A stretch of 15,528 bases of DNA from an uncultured Collinsella sp. (GTDB lineage: Bacteria > Actinomycetota > Coriobacteriia > Coriobacteriales > Coriobacteriaceae): the NCBI GenBank assembly GCA_900757265.1, contig CAAENW010000154.1:1-15528 (forward strand), given 5' to 3'. Numbering within the stretch: the stretch's first letter is position 1; each line of letters begins with the position of its first letter. Made by a program: the position numbers and the translations under genes. Shown here piece after piece: positions 6,304 to 15,528 of the stretch. The notes below the pieces were generated by a model. The model was given only the letters and a program-made list of their open reading frames with translations. It did no database searches and was not told the DNA's origin.

Positions 6304-7107
6304 GTGGAAATTTTTGAAAAGCTGCCTGATGAGATTAATCATCTGGTCAGCGAGTTCAGCTCCACCCCTGTCGTGGGCGATCTGAGCTGCGGCATCACGC
6401 AGTACTCGTTTTGGCTGATCGTCTCCACGATCGTGCTCCTGATCGTCCTGGCCGTGTTCAAGAAGAAGCAGACCCTGGTTCCCAAGGGCTTCTTCGTCAA
6501 CGGTTTCGAGTACATCATCGAGTACGTCGAGAACGATATCGGCAAGGGCGTCGTGGGTGAGAACTGGAAGAAGCACTTCCCGTTCCTGTGCTCGCTTTTC
6601 CTGTTCATCCTGATCAATAACATGATCGGCCTGATTCCGGGAATGAAGCCCGGCACCGGCGCAATCGGCTCCACCGCCGCGCTCGCCATCTTCGCCTTCG
6701 TGTATTTCATCTACTACGGATGCAAGGCTCACGGCGTGATCGGCTACATCAAGAGCCTCGCCCCGCAGGGCGTAAGCTTCCCGATGAACGTGCTTGTGTG
6801 GGTCGTCGAGCTTTTCTCGACCTTCCTGCGTCTCATCACGCTTGCCGTCCGTCTGTTCTGCAACATGTTCGCAGGACACGTGGTCATGGGCTCGTTCGCC
6901 ATCATGGCGAGCATGTTCATGCAGCCGCTGCTTCAGCAGGTTTCCGCGGCCCACGCCGTTGGCGCCCTGCCTTCGCTAGCCTGGCTTGCCATCCTCATCC
7001 TGATCTATGCGATCGAGCTTGTGGTCGGCGCCATCCAGGCTTACGTCTTCACGGTCCTTACCGCCGTGTATGTCTCCGAGGCAGAGGAGGTCGCGGAGGA
7101 GGAGTAG
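6304..7107 (+). CDS. atpB: F-type ATP synthase subunit a
   Basis: Subunit a forms the two half-channels that carry protons to and from the c ring in the membrane. The 267-residue product has five to six hydrophobic segments. It shows the key region ITLAVRLFCNMFAGH, whose Arg183 is the essential arginine facing the c-ring carboxylate, and the C-terminal helix IELVVGAIQAYVFTVLTAVYV, which carries the conserved Glu and Gln. In most relatives the residue after RLF is Gly; here it is Cys. The C-terminus is acidic (EAEEVAEEE). The GTG start at 6304 is preceded by GAAAGG inside the end of the upstream gene, three bases from its stop. A 124-bp gap separates it from atpE. Confidence 0.96.
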   Translation: MEIFEKLPDEINHLVSEFSSTPVVGDLSCGITQYSFWLIVSTIVLLIVLAVFKKKQTLVPKGFFVNGFEYIIEYVENDIGKGVVGENWKKHFPFLCSLFLFILINNMIGLIPGMKPGTGAIGSTAALAIFAFVYFIYYGCKAHGVIGYIKSLAPQGVSFPMNVLVWVVELFSTFLRLITLAVRLFCNMFAGHVVMGSFAIMASMFMQPLLQQVSAAHAVGALPSLAWLAILILIYAIELVVGAIQAYVFTVLTAVYVSEAEEVAEEE

Positions 7108-7231
7108 CCTTCCGCTCGCGCCTTAAAGGTAAGCAATTCGTTAAACCGCCGGTGCCCGTACCCATGGAGCCCGGCAGTTATAAAAAAGGTTATCCTGCGT
7201 GAAATAAGACACGCACGACAAAGGAGGAATC
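7108..7231 (+). promoter_or_regulatory. atpB-atpE spacer with strong atpE ribosome-binding site
   Basis: This is the longest gap inside the atp operon. It holds a weak stem (GCCGG at 7148-7152 with CCGGC at 7171-7175), an A-rich stretch (7182-7187), and the strongest ribosome-binding site of the operon, AAAGGAGGAAT (7220-7230). In E. coli a translation-enhancing region upstream of atpE secures the high number of c subunits needed per complex, and this gap may do the same (inference). TATAAA at 7179-7184 has no matching -35 box, so an internal promoter is not supported. Confidence 0.35.
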
Positions 7232-7426
7232 GTGGGAGTTATCGGTTACGGTCTCGGTGTTATCGGCGCTGGTCTTGCTATCGGCCTGTCTGCTCTGGGT
7301 GCTACGGGTGCTATGGCCCGTCAGCCTGAGGTCCAGGGCCGCGTGTTCACCGTCTTCATCATGGGCTCCGCCTTCGGCGAGGCTCTGGCTCTGATCGGCT
7401 TCGTTGTCGCGCTGATCGTTAAATAG
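7232..7426 (+). CDS. atpE: F-type ATP synthase subunit c
   Basis: Subunit c forms the rotating proteolipid ring. The 64-residue product is a two-helix hairpin: a glycine-rich first helix (GLGVIGAGLAIGLSALGAT), the polar loop ARQPE (29-33), and a second helix with the ion-binding carboxylate Glu50 in SAFGEALALIGF. It is at the short end of the family (about 70-90 is common), because both termini are trimmed. At the positions that bind sodium in the Ilyobacter-type ring (Gln, Ser, Tyr) it has Ile17, Ala51 and Ile55, so proton coupling is predicted. It starts at GTG 7232, only four bases after AGGAGG, with no alternative start nearby. It follows atpB and precedes atpF by 15 bp. Confidence 0.96.
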   Translation: MGVIGYGLGVIGAGLAIGLSALGATGAMARQPEVQGRVFTVFIMGSAFGEALALIGFVVALIVK

Positions 7427-7441
7427 CACGGAGCGTCAAGT

Positions 7442-8044
7442 ATGAATCTTTCATCCCAGAAGAGCGCGATCGCACTCTCCGCGTCCGCGGCCGCGCTGCT
7501 CATGCCGGTTTCCGCGTTCGCTGAGGACGGCGCTGCCGGTGCGGACATCCTCATCCCTAAGATGGCGGAGTTCATCCCGGCGCTTATCGCCTTCCTGATT
7601 ATCTGGATCGTGCTGGCCAAGGTCGCCCTGCCGGGCATCATGAAAACCATGGAGGAGCGCGGCAAGAAGATCGAGGAGAGCCTCGACGAGGCCGAGAAGA
7701 CCAAGCAGGAGGCTATCGCCAAGCGCGCTGAGTCCGACTCGATCGTCACCGACGCCCGTCGTCAGGCTGCCGACATCGTTCTCGAGGCCCGTAAGGACGC
7801 CGAGTCCGAGCGCGCCCGTATCATCGAGGCTGCTCACAAGGAGGCCGAGGAGATCATCGCCAAGGCCCATACGACCGTCGAGGACGAGCGCAAGTCCATT
7901 TACGCCGGTGCCGCGAGCTCCATCGCCGACCTGTCCGTTGCCGTCGCCACCAAGATCGTGGGCGAGGCACTCGAGGACGATGCCGAGCAGAAGAAGCTCA
8001 TCGAGCGCTACATCCAGGAAGCAGGTAGCCTGAATGCCGACTAG
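7442..8044 (+). CDS. atpF: F-type ATP synthase subunit b with signal-peptide-like N-terminus
   Basis: Subunit b is the peripheral stalk that links the membrane a subunit to delta and alpha. The 200-residue product has a membrane helix at about 44-63 (FIPALIAFLIIWIVLAKVAL), then a long charged coiled coil with repeated Ala/Glu/Lys/Arg. Before the membrane helix there is an extra N-terminal stretch of about 35 residues: a short basic start, a hydrophobic run (SAIALSASAAALLMPVSAFA) and a possible signal-peptidase site after Ala27 (AFA then ED). This makes it longer than E. coli b (156). GGAG (7430-7433) lies eight bases before ATG 7442. Its end overlaps atpH by 11 bp, which implies translational coupling. 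Confidence 0.93.
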   Translation: MNLSSQKSAIALSASAAALLMPVSAFAEDGAAGADILIPKMAEFIPALIAFLIIWIVLAKVALPGIMKTMEERGKKIEESLDEAEKTKQEAIAKRAESDSIVTDARRQAADIVLEARKDAESERARIIEAAHKEAEEIIAKAHTTVEDERKSIYAGAASSIADLSVAVATKIVGEALEDDAEQKKLIERYIQEAGSLNAD

Positions 8045-8510
8045 CCGCTATCAGGACAAGGTGCTCGAGACCTACGCGCGCTCCCTTCTGGAAGCCGCTA
8101 AGGCCGAGAACCATGTGTTCGAGGACCTCGAGATGATCGAGCGCTTGGCTTCTGCCAGCCCCGAGATCATCGCCGTGCTCGACACCATGTCCAAGCGCGA
8201 CCAGCTCGACCTTCTTCCCAAGGTGGCAGCTGCCTTTAAGTATGTTGCCGAGGAAGACGAGGATGTAGTGGGCGTGACCGTCACCACGGCGATCCCGCTC
8301 GACGACGAGCTGCGTCAAACCATCACTAAGAAATGCGAGCAGGACTTCGGCCGCAAGGTATTCCTTATCGAGCAGGTCGACCCGTCTATCGTGGGCGGCC
8401 TGGTGCTCGAGGCCCGCGGCGAGCGTCGTGACATTTCCGTCAAGACGCAGCTGCGCATCGCGCAGGAGACCCTCGCAAACTCTGCTAATTCGTACGGAGG
8501 TGAAGCCTAA
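8034..8510 (+). CDS. atpH: F-type ATP synthase subunit delta
   Basis: Delta (OSCP-like) caps the alpha3beta3 head and joins it to the b stalk. The 158-residue product shows the family pattern: an N-terminal helical domain starting [17 protein letters not shown], and a C-terminal domain with [11 protein letters not shown] and the signature [25 protein letters not shown], in which the GG(L/I) motif is typical. Length is slightly below E. coli delta (177). ATG 8034 lies inside the atpF end, giving an 11-bp overlap, with a modest site (AGGAAG) upstream. Its TAA shares one base with the ATG of atpA. The function follows clearly from both sequence and position. Confidence 0.94.
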   Translation: MPTSRYQDKVLETYARSLLEAAKAENHVFEDLEMIERLASASPEIIAVLDTMSKRDQLDLLPKVAAAFKYVAEEDEDVVGVTVTTAIPLDDELRQTITKKCEQDFGRKVFLIEQVDPSIVGGLVLEARGERRDISVKTQLRIAQETLANSANSYGGEA

Positions 8511-10108
8511 TGTCCGAAACCCTCAATGCCCAGGATATCGCCAAGAAACTGCAGGAGCAGCTCACGAGCCTCTCCGCGACGGTCGATACGCATGAGGTTT
8601 CAACGGTCGACGAGGTAGGCGACGGCATCGCGCGCGTCTCCGGCCTCAAGAGCGCCATGGCAGGCGAGCTTCTGGAGTTCAAGAGCTCCGATACCGGTGA
8701 GACCGTCTTCGGCCTTGCCCAGAACCTTGACCGTGACGAGGTCGGCGCCGTTCTGTTCGGTGCCGTCGACTCCATCAAGGAAGGCGACGAGTGCCGCACC
8801 ACTGGCCGCATTATGGATATCCCCGTGAGCCGTGCCATGCTCGGCCGCGTCGTCAATCCGCTCGGCCAGCCCATCGACGGCCTGGGCGACATCGTCGCCA
8901 CGCACCGTCGCCCCATCGAGTTCAAGGCTCCCGGCGTCATCGATCGTACCCCGGTGTGCGAGCCGGTTCAGACCGGTCTGCTCGCTATCGACTCCATGGT
9001 GCCTATTGGCCGCGGTCAGCGTGAGCTCATCATCGGCGACCGTAAGACCGGTAAGACCGCCATCGCCATCGACGCTATCCTCAACCAGCGCGGCAAGGGC
9101 ATGGTCTGCATCTATGTCGCCATCGGCCAGAAGGCCTCCACGGTTGCCAACATCCGCGAGACCCTCGCTCAGCACGGTGCGCTCGACTACACCATCATCG
9201 TTTCGGCCACCGCTGCCGATTCCGCCCCTATGCAGTACATCGCGCCTATGGCCGGTGCCGCTATCGGCGAGTTCTTCATGTACAACGGCGAGGACGGCAA
9301 GCCCGCCAGCGAGACCAACCCCGGCGGCCACGTGCTCGTCATCTACGACGACCTGTCCAAGCAGGCTGTGGCCTACCGTCAGATGTCGCTGACGCTGCAT
9401 CGTCCGCCCGGACGCGAGGCCTATCCTGGCGACATCTTCTACCTGCACTCTCGTCTGCTCGAGCGTGCTGTCAAGATGTCCAAGAAGAACGGTTACGGCT
9501 CCATGACGGCTCTGCCGATCATCGAGACCCAGGACGGTGACGTCTCGGCCTACATTCCGACCAACGTCATTTCCATTACCGATGGTCAGATCTACCTGCA
9601 GTCCGAGCTCTTCTTCCAGGGCCAGCGCCCGGCAGTCGACGTGGGCATTTCCGTGTCCCGCGTCGGTGGCGATGCGCAGACCAAGGCCATGAAGCAGGTC
9701 GCCGGCAACCTCCGTCTGGATCTTGCTTCGTACCAGGAGCTCGCCGGCTTTACGCAGTTCGGCTCCGACCTCGACGAGGCTACTCAGAAGCAGCTGACCC
9801 ATGGTGCCCGCATGACCGAGCTCCTGAAGCAGCCGCGTTACAAGCCGTTTGAGGTTGGCGAGCAGATCGTTACGCTGTTCGCTGGCAACGAGGGCTTCCT
9901 GGATGACCTGGAGATCGCCGACGTGCTGCCTTTCCGTGCCGAGCTCATCGAGTACATGGACAATGGCTTTGGCTCGCTGCTCGACAAGGTTCGCGCCAAG
10001 AAGATCGATGATGACACCAAGGCTGAGCTCTTGCGCGTCATCGGCGACTTCAAGCAGCAGTTCATGGCCAAGCACCATTCGGATGTTTCTGGATCAGAGG
10101 AGAACTAA
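8510..10108 (+). CDS. atpA: F-type ATP synthase subunit alpha
   Basis: Alpha forms the non-catalytic nucleotide sites of the F1 hexamer and supplies the arginine finger to beta. The 532-residue product contains the Walker A motif GDRKTGKT (176-183), the [15 protein letters not shown] segment followed by [11 protein letters not shown], and [12 protein letters not shown] with the arginine finger at Arg384. An extended N-terminus of the type that contacts delta is present, along with a C-terminal tail rich in Glu and Ser; the length is a little above E. coli alpha (513). GGAGGTG (8496-8502) precedes ATG 8510, which overlaps the atpH stop in a TAATG junction. It is the fifth structural gene of the operon and is followed by atpG after 5 bp. 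Confidence 0.98.
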   Translation: MSETLNAQDIAKKLQEQLTSLSATVDTHEVSTVDEVGDGIARVSGLKSAMAGELLEFKSSDTGETVFGLAQNLDRDEVGAVLFGAVDSIKEGDECRTTGRIMDIPVSRAMLGRVVNPLGQPIDGLGDIVATHRRPIEFKAPGVIDRTPVCEPVQTGLLAIDSMVPIGRGQRELIIGDRKTGKTAIAIDAILNQRGKGMVCIYVAIGQKASTVANIRETLAQHGALDYTIIVSATAADSAPMQYIAPMAGAAIGEFFMYNGEDGKPASETNPGGHVLVIYDDLSKQAVAYRQMSLTLHRPPGREAYPGDIFYLHSRLLERAVKMSKKNGYGSMTALPIIETQDGDVSAYIPTNVISITDGQIYLQSELFFQGQRPAVDVGISVSRVGGDAQTKAMKQVAGNLRLDLASYQELAGFTQFGSDLDEATQKQLTHGARMTELLKQPRYKPFEVGEQIVTLFAGNEGFLDDLEIADVLPFRAELIEYMDNGFGSLLDKVRAKKIDDDTKAELLRVIGDFKQQFMAKHHSDVSGSEEN

Positions 10109-10113
10109 GCCCC

Positions 10114-12476
<2,363 letters not shown>

Positions 12477-12479
12477 GTT

Positions 12480-12872
12480 ATGCGTATCCGCATCGTGTGC
12501 CCCGTGAGCTGCGCCTATGAGGGCGACGCTGCGTTTGTGTCGATTCCGTCCACGGATGGCGAGTTTGGCGTCCTGCCTGCTCACTCCAGCGAGATCTGCA
12601 CGATCGACCGCGGTTACGTTCGCGTTTCCGATAAGGCCATGGGCACTGTCGACCACACGTTTGCCGTGGCCGGCGGCTATGCCCAGGTTGCGGACGATGT
12701 CGTGACCGTTCTCGCCGAGCGCGCTTGCGATTTGGCGACCGTCGATGCCGACAAGCTTAAAGCTGATATTCAAGGTTTTGAAGAGAAGCTGGGTAATTTG
12801 TCGGAGGATGATGCACGCCGCGCCTACCTCTATAATGAAATCGCATGGTGTAAGCTCAAGCTTGCCCAATAG
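12480..12872 (+). CDS. atpC: F-type ATP synthase subunit epsilon
   Basis: Epsilon binds gamma at the foot of F1 and its C-terminal helices restrain ATP hydrolysis. The 130-residue product shows the N-terminal beta sandwich with the family signature TDGEFGVLPAH (25-35), the GGYAQVADDVVTVLAE segment closing the sandwich, and a C-terminal helical hairpin (about 88-130). Length is normal (about 130-140). ATG 12480 lies three bases after the atpD stop; a purine-rich site (GGGGGAG) sits in the end of atpD. It is the last gene of the operon and is followed by the intrinsic terminator at 12909-12947. Confidence 0.95.
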   Translation: MRIRIVCPVSCAYEGDAAFVSIPSTDGEFGVLPAHSSEICTIDRGYVRVSDKAMGTVDHTFAVAGGYAQVADDVVTVLAERACDLATVDADKLKADIQGFEEKLGNLSEDDARRAYLYNEIAWCKLKLAQ

Positions 12873-12908
12873 TCAAACGATTTAGCGTTCGACCATTTGC
12901 GAACACAT

Positions 12909-12947
12909 CATGCCCGGGATGGCCCAGCCACCCCGGGCATGCTTTTT
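12909..12947 (+). terminator. Intrinsic terminator of the atp operon
   Basis: CATGCCCGGG (12909-12918) and CCCGGGCATG (12932-12941) form a perfect 10-bp stem. An inner stem, TGGC with GCCA around CCA, is stacked beyond a single mismatch, and CTTTTT (12942-12947) follows directly. This is a textbook Rho-independent terminator on the + strand. It lies only 13 bases before the murA start codon, and the murA ribosome-binding site begins just after the T tract. A smaller inverted repeat, GTTCG (12887-12891) with CGAAC (12900-12904), lies just upstream. Confidence 0.88.
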
Positions 12948-12960
12948 GAAAGGGTAGACC

Positions 12961-14244
12961 TTGGATATTATCCGCGTTGAGGGTGGCCACGCCATCGGAG
13001 GCTCCGTGCCCGTCTCGGGCGCCAAGAACTCCGCGCTCAAACTCATGGCGGCAACGCTTCTGGCGCCGGGCAAGACGACGCTGCAGAACGTGCCCGATAT
13101 TTCCGATGTCCACGTGATGGGCAAGGTGCTCAAGGGCATGGGCGCTACGATCGATGTTCTCGACGAGCACACGCTCGAGATTGATACCTCTCAGGTCGAT
13201 TCATGGGAGGCCCCCTACGAGCTCGTTGCCAAGATGCGCGCTTCCACCGCCGTCATGGGGCCCCTGCTGGGCCGCTTCCATCGCGCCAAAATTGCCATGC
13301 CGGGCGGCTGCAACCTGGGTGCTCGTAAGATCGATATGCACATTCTTGGTCTTGAGGCCCTGGGCGTTGAGTTCGATACCGCCCACGGTTACATCAACGC
13401 TAATGCGCCCCAAGGTCTGCGCGGTACCACCGTCACGCTCGAGTTCGCCAGCGTCGGTGCGACCGAGAATCTCATCATGGCCTCTGTGCGCGCACAGGGC
13501 ACCACGGTTATCGACAATGCCGCCCGCGAGCCCGAGATCGTCGATCTCGCCAACATGCTCAACGAGATGGGCGCCAAGATTGTTGGCGCCGGTACGCCCG
13601 TCGTGACTATCGAAGGCGTGGAAGAGCTCCATCCCGTTATCCATCGCGTGGTGGGCGACCGCATCGAGGCCGGTACCTTTATCGTCGCCGGTGCGTTGAT
13701 GGCGGACGATCGCGGTGTCGATGTCACGGGCTTTTGCCCCATTCATTTGGGCATGGTGCTCAAGAAGATGGAGCTCATGGGTATCGACTGCGAGCGCGTC
13801 GAGGATGGCGTCCATGTGAACCGTGCCGAGCGTATCAAGCCGGTCGACATCCAGACGCTTCCGTTCCCCGGTTTCCCGACCGACATGCAGGCGCAGATTA
13901 TGGTGCTCTCCGCCCTTGCCGACGGCAGTTCCGTTATTACCGAGAACATCTTCGAGAATCGCTTTATGTTTGCCTCTGAGCTGGTGCGCATGGGTGCCGA
14001 CATTCGTATCGAGAGCCATCATGCCATGATTCATGGCGTCAAGGGCTTCTCGGGTGCACAGGTTACCTCGCCCGATTTGCGCGGCGGAGCGGCCCTCGTC
14101 GTAGCGGGCTTGATCGCCGACGGGACGACCGAGGTTTCGGCTATCCATCACATCAAGCGCGGCTACGAGCAGTTTGTCGAAAAGCTGCAGGCGCTCGGCG
14201 CGCATGTCGAGCATGCTACCGTCCCCGATCCCGTCATCTACTAA
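12961..14244 (+). CDS. murA: UDP-N-acetylglucosamine 1-carboxyvinyltransferase
   Basis: MurA transfers enolpyruvate from PEP to UDP-GlcNAc, the committed step of peptidoglycan precursor synthesis, in the cytoplasm. The 427-residue product has family length (about 420). It carries Lys22 in SGAKNSALK, the flexible loop MPGGCNLGAR with the catalytic, fosfomycin-target Cys117, and the C-terminal half with FPTDMQAQ, ENRFMF and DLRGGAALVVAGL. The TTG start at 12961 is preceded by GAAAGGG (12949-12955), and no ATG lies near this conserved N-terminus. The atp terminator sits immediately upstream, so transcription must come by read-through or from a promoter overlapping that structure; I see no convincing promoter. 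The LCP gene follows after 12 bp, probably cotranscribed. Confidence 0.97.
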   Translation: MDIIRVEGGHAIGGSVPVSGAKNSALKLMAATLLAPGKTTLQNVPDISDVHVMGKVLKGMGATIDVLDEHTLEIDTSQVDSWEAPYELVAKMRASTAVMGPLLGRFHRAKIAMPGGCNLGARKIDMHILGLEALGVEFDTAHGYINANAPQGLRGTTVTLEFASVGATENLIMASVRAQGTTVIDNAAREPEIVDLANMLNEMGAKIVGAGTPVVTIEGVEELHPVIHRVVGDRIEAGTFIVAGALMADDRGVDVTGFCPIHLGMVLKKMELMGIDCERVEDGVHVNRAERIKPVDIQTLPFPGFPTDMQAQIMVLSALADGSSVITENIFENRFMFASELVRMGADIRIESHHAMIHGVKGFSGAQVTSPDLRGGAALVVAGLIADGTTEVSAIHHIKRGYEQFVEKLQALGAHVEHATVPDPVIY

Positions 14245-14256
14245 TACAGGTTGCCT

Positions 14257-15486
14257 ATGTTTAATAAAAAGCCCCTCGCGGATACCACCACCCGAAGACC
14301 CTCAACTGGTGCGCAGGCCAAGATCTACAGTCGCGATAACGTGGCTCGCTATTCCGAGCGCGCTCGTCAACGCCGCCGTAGCCACACGATTCGTCACGTC
14401 GCGCTCATTGTCGTGCTTGGCGTGCTGCTGAGTGCCACTACCGCTGCCGGCCTGTGGTTTGCCACCATTATGGGCAAGCTCGGCGATTCTAATGTCATTA
14501 CTGACAATCTGCGTCGGGTTCTGGTTGACACCGATGAGGCAAAGGATCCGTTCTACGTGCTGCTTCTTGGCACCGACGGCCGTCCGGGCGAGGATACGTA
14601 TCGTGCCGACTCGATTATCCTGGCACGCATCGACCCCACGCAAAAGCAGGCGACGCTCATTTCCGTTCCGCGCGACACCAAGGTCGAGTACAAGGGCGAG
14701 ACCATGAAGATCAACGCCTGCCATACCGTTGGCGGCGCCGAGGCCATGGTCGAGGCGGTCAACGAGCTGTGCGGTGTTCAGATTTCCCACTATGCCGAGG
14801 TCAGCTTCGACGGTATGCAGGCGCTGATTGATTCGGTTGGCGGTATCGACATTAACGCAACCGATGATGTTGACGACCCCGAGCACCTGGATATTAAGAT
14901 TACCGCTGGCCAGCAGCATATGGACGGTGCCACCGCCCTTACCTATGCCCGCTGCCGCTACACCTATGCCGACGGCGATTACACGCGCATGCGCCACCAG
15001 CGTCAGGTGCTTGGCGCCCTTGCCAACCAGATTCTCAATAACTTCGATGCCACGAAGATCTTTGGCCTGGTTAATTCGCTGTCCGATATGCTTGTAACCG
15101 ATATGAGCGTTCAGGATATCGTGGCTACGGTCAACGCCATGCGCGGTATGGATGTCGACGGTATCTACTCGGCCAACCTGCCCTCGTACGCCGACGACAG
15201 CACCATGATCGACGGTGTGAGCTACGTCTTTGTCTACGAGGACGAGCTCAAGGAAATGATGGAGCGCGTCGATGCCGGCAAGGATCCCAAGGGTCCCAAC
15301 ACCATGGGTCTTTCCGACGGTTCCAGCTCTACGATCGGTGACCTCAGCAACAACACGTCTGACGACTACGCAAACGGTACCGCGACCTCATCGGTCAGCT
15401 CTGACGATTCCGACGATTCGAGCGACAGTTCCGATTACTACGAAGAGCCCACCGGCGACGGCAACGGCTACGAGGCCAATTATTAG
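14257..15486 (+). CDS. LytR-CpsA-Psr (LCP) family cell-wall polymer ligase
   Basis: LCP proteins transfer undecaprenyl-phosphate-linked glycopolymers to peptidoglycan outside the cell. The 409-residue product has a basic cytoplasmic start (1-46), one membrane helix (about 47-71), and an extracellular LCP domain with LLLGTD (102-107), RADSI (116-120), SVPRDT (136-141) and the hallmark YARCRYTYADGDYTRMRHQRQ region (residues 230-250), whose arginines bind the pyrophosphate. After about residue 340 comes a low-complexity tail rich in Ser, Asp, Asn and Tyr. ATG 14257 is preferred because CAGG ends six bases upstream; a TTG at 14251 would have no space for a site. It lies 12 bp after murA. Many paralogues exist in actinobacteria, so no symbol is given. 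Confidence 0.93.
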   Translation: MFNKKPLADTTTRRPSTGAQAKIYSRDNVARYSERARQRRRSHTIRHVALIVVLGVLLSATTAAGLWFATIMGKLGDSNVITDNLRRVLVDTDEAKDPFYVLLLGTDGRPGEDTYRADSIILARIDPTQKQATLISVPRDTKVEYKGETMKINACHTVGGAEAMVEAVNELCGVQISHYAEVSFDGMQALIDSVGGIDINATDDVDDPEHLDIKITAGQQHMDGATALTYARCRYTYADGDYTRMRHQRQVLGALANQILNNFDATKIFGLVNSLSDMLVTDMSVQDIVATVNAMRGMDVDGIYSANLPSYADDSTMIDGVSYVFVYEDELKEMMERVDAGKDPKGPNTMGLSDGSSSTIGDLSNNTSDDYANGTATSSVSSDDSDDSSDSSDYYEEPTGDGNGYEANY

Positions 15487-15516
15487 GGTTACGCGGGCTT
15501 ACCAGCCCGCGTAACC
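15487..15516. terminator. Perfect 13-bp hairpin after the LCP gene
   Basis: GGTTACGCGGGCT (15487-15499) and AGCCCGCGTAACC (15504-15516) form an uninterrupted stem around the tetraloop TACC, beginning at the base after the LCP stop codon. No T tract follows on either strand within the window, so it is a poor intrinsic terminator by the standard definition. It may still end the murA-LCP transcript with a factor or protect its 3' end. The remaining 12 bases hold nothing recognisable. Confidence 0.5.
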
Positions 15517-15528
15517 AGTTGACGCTGC

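Noticed and set aside
8600..10078. Minus-strand open frame of 492 codons opposite atpA
   Set aside because: Antisense shadow of atpA: biased composition, no motif, and full overlap with a conserved gene.
13201..14214. Minus-strand open frame opposite murA
   Set aside because: His- and Asp-rich artificial composition, typical of an antisense reading of murA.

Overview
The window (about 15.5 kb, GC-rich, with frequent ATG/GTG/TTG starts) looks like a chromosomal housekeeping segment of a high-GC anaerobic actinobacterium. A Coriobacteriia / Collinsella-like gut bacterium is my best guess, from codon usage, protein sequence style and gene order; this is inference and no database search was made. 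Every confidently called gene is on the + strand.

Layout. (1) Bases 1-541 hold no confident gene: a repeat-like stretch with two perfect hairpins (28-43 and 122-150), an apparent orphan C-terminal coding fragment (229-402), and a candidate promoter for prmC. (2) prmC (542-1792) encodes the release-factor glutamine methyltransferase and carries a roughly 120-residue Ala/Glu-rich insertion between its two domains. (3) A hicA-hicB toxin-antitoxin pair (1861-2504) has its own promoter, with a 9-bp palindrome over the -10 box; it sits between prmC and tsaC, genes that are neighbours in many bacteria. (4) tsaC (threonylcarbamoyl-AMP synthase, 2639-3382) and glpK (glycerol kinase, 3396-4937) are 13 bp apart. 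(5) upp (uracil phosphoribosyltransferase, 5061-5708) has a structured leader and a GC hairpin downstream. (6) A complete F-type ATP synthase operon, atpI-like-B-E-F-H-A-G-D-C (5989-12872), starts from a candidate promoter at 5900-5927 and ends in a strong intrinsic terminator (12909-12947). (7) murA (12961-14244) and a LytR-CpsA-Psr wall-polymer ligase (14257-15486) follow, and a 13-bp hairpin closes the window.

How the genes work together. prmC and tsaC support translation (release-factor methylation and tRNA t6A synthesis). glpK and upp are salvage and carbon-entry enzymes. The atp genes encode all eight structural subunits plus a small membrane protein in the AtpI position; in a fermentative anaerobe the complex probably often works as an ATP-driven proton pump. 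The c subunit lacks the known sodium ligands, so proton coupling is predicted. murA starts peptidoglycan precursor synthesis and the LCP protein attaches polymers to the wall, so the last two genes form a small cell-envelope group.

I found no convincing undescribed multi-gene system. The best leads are the PrmC insertion, the palindromic hicAB control region and its position, the repeat-like element at the left edge, a signal-peptide-like N-terminus on AtpF, an Arg-to-Leu change in the GlpK phosphate-binding loop, and the terminator lying almost directly on the murA ribosome-binding site.
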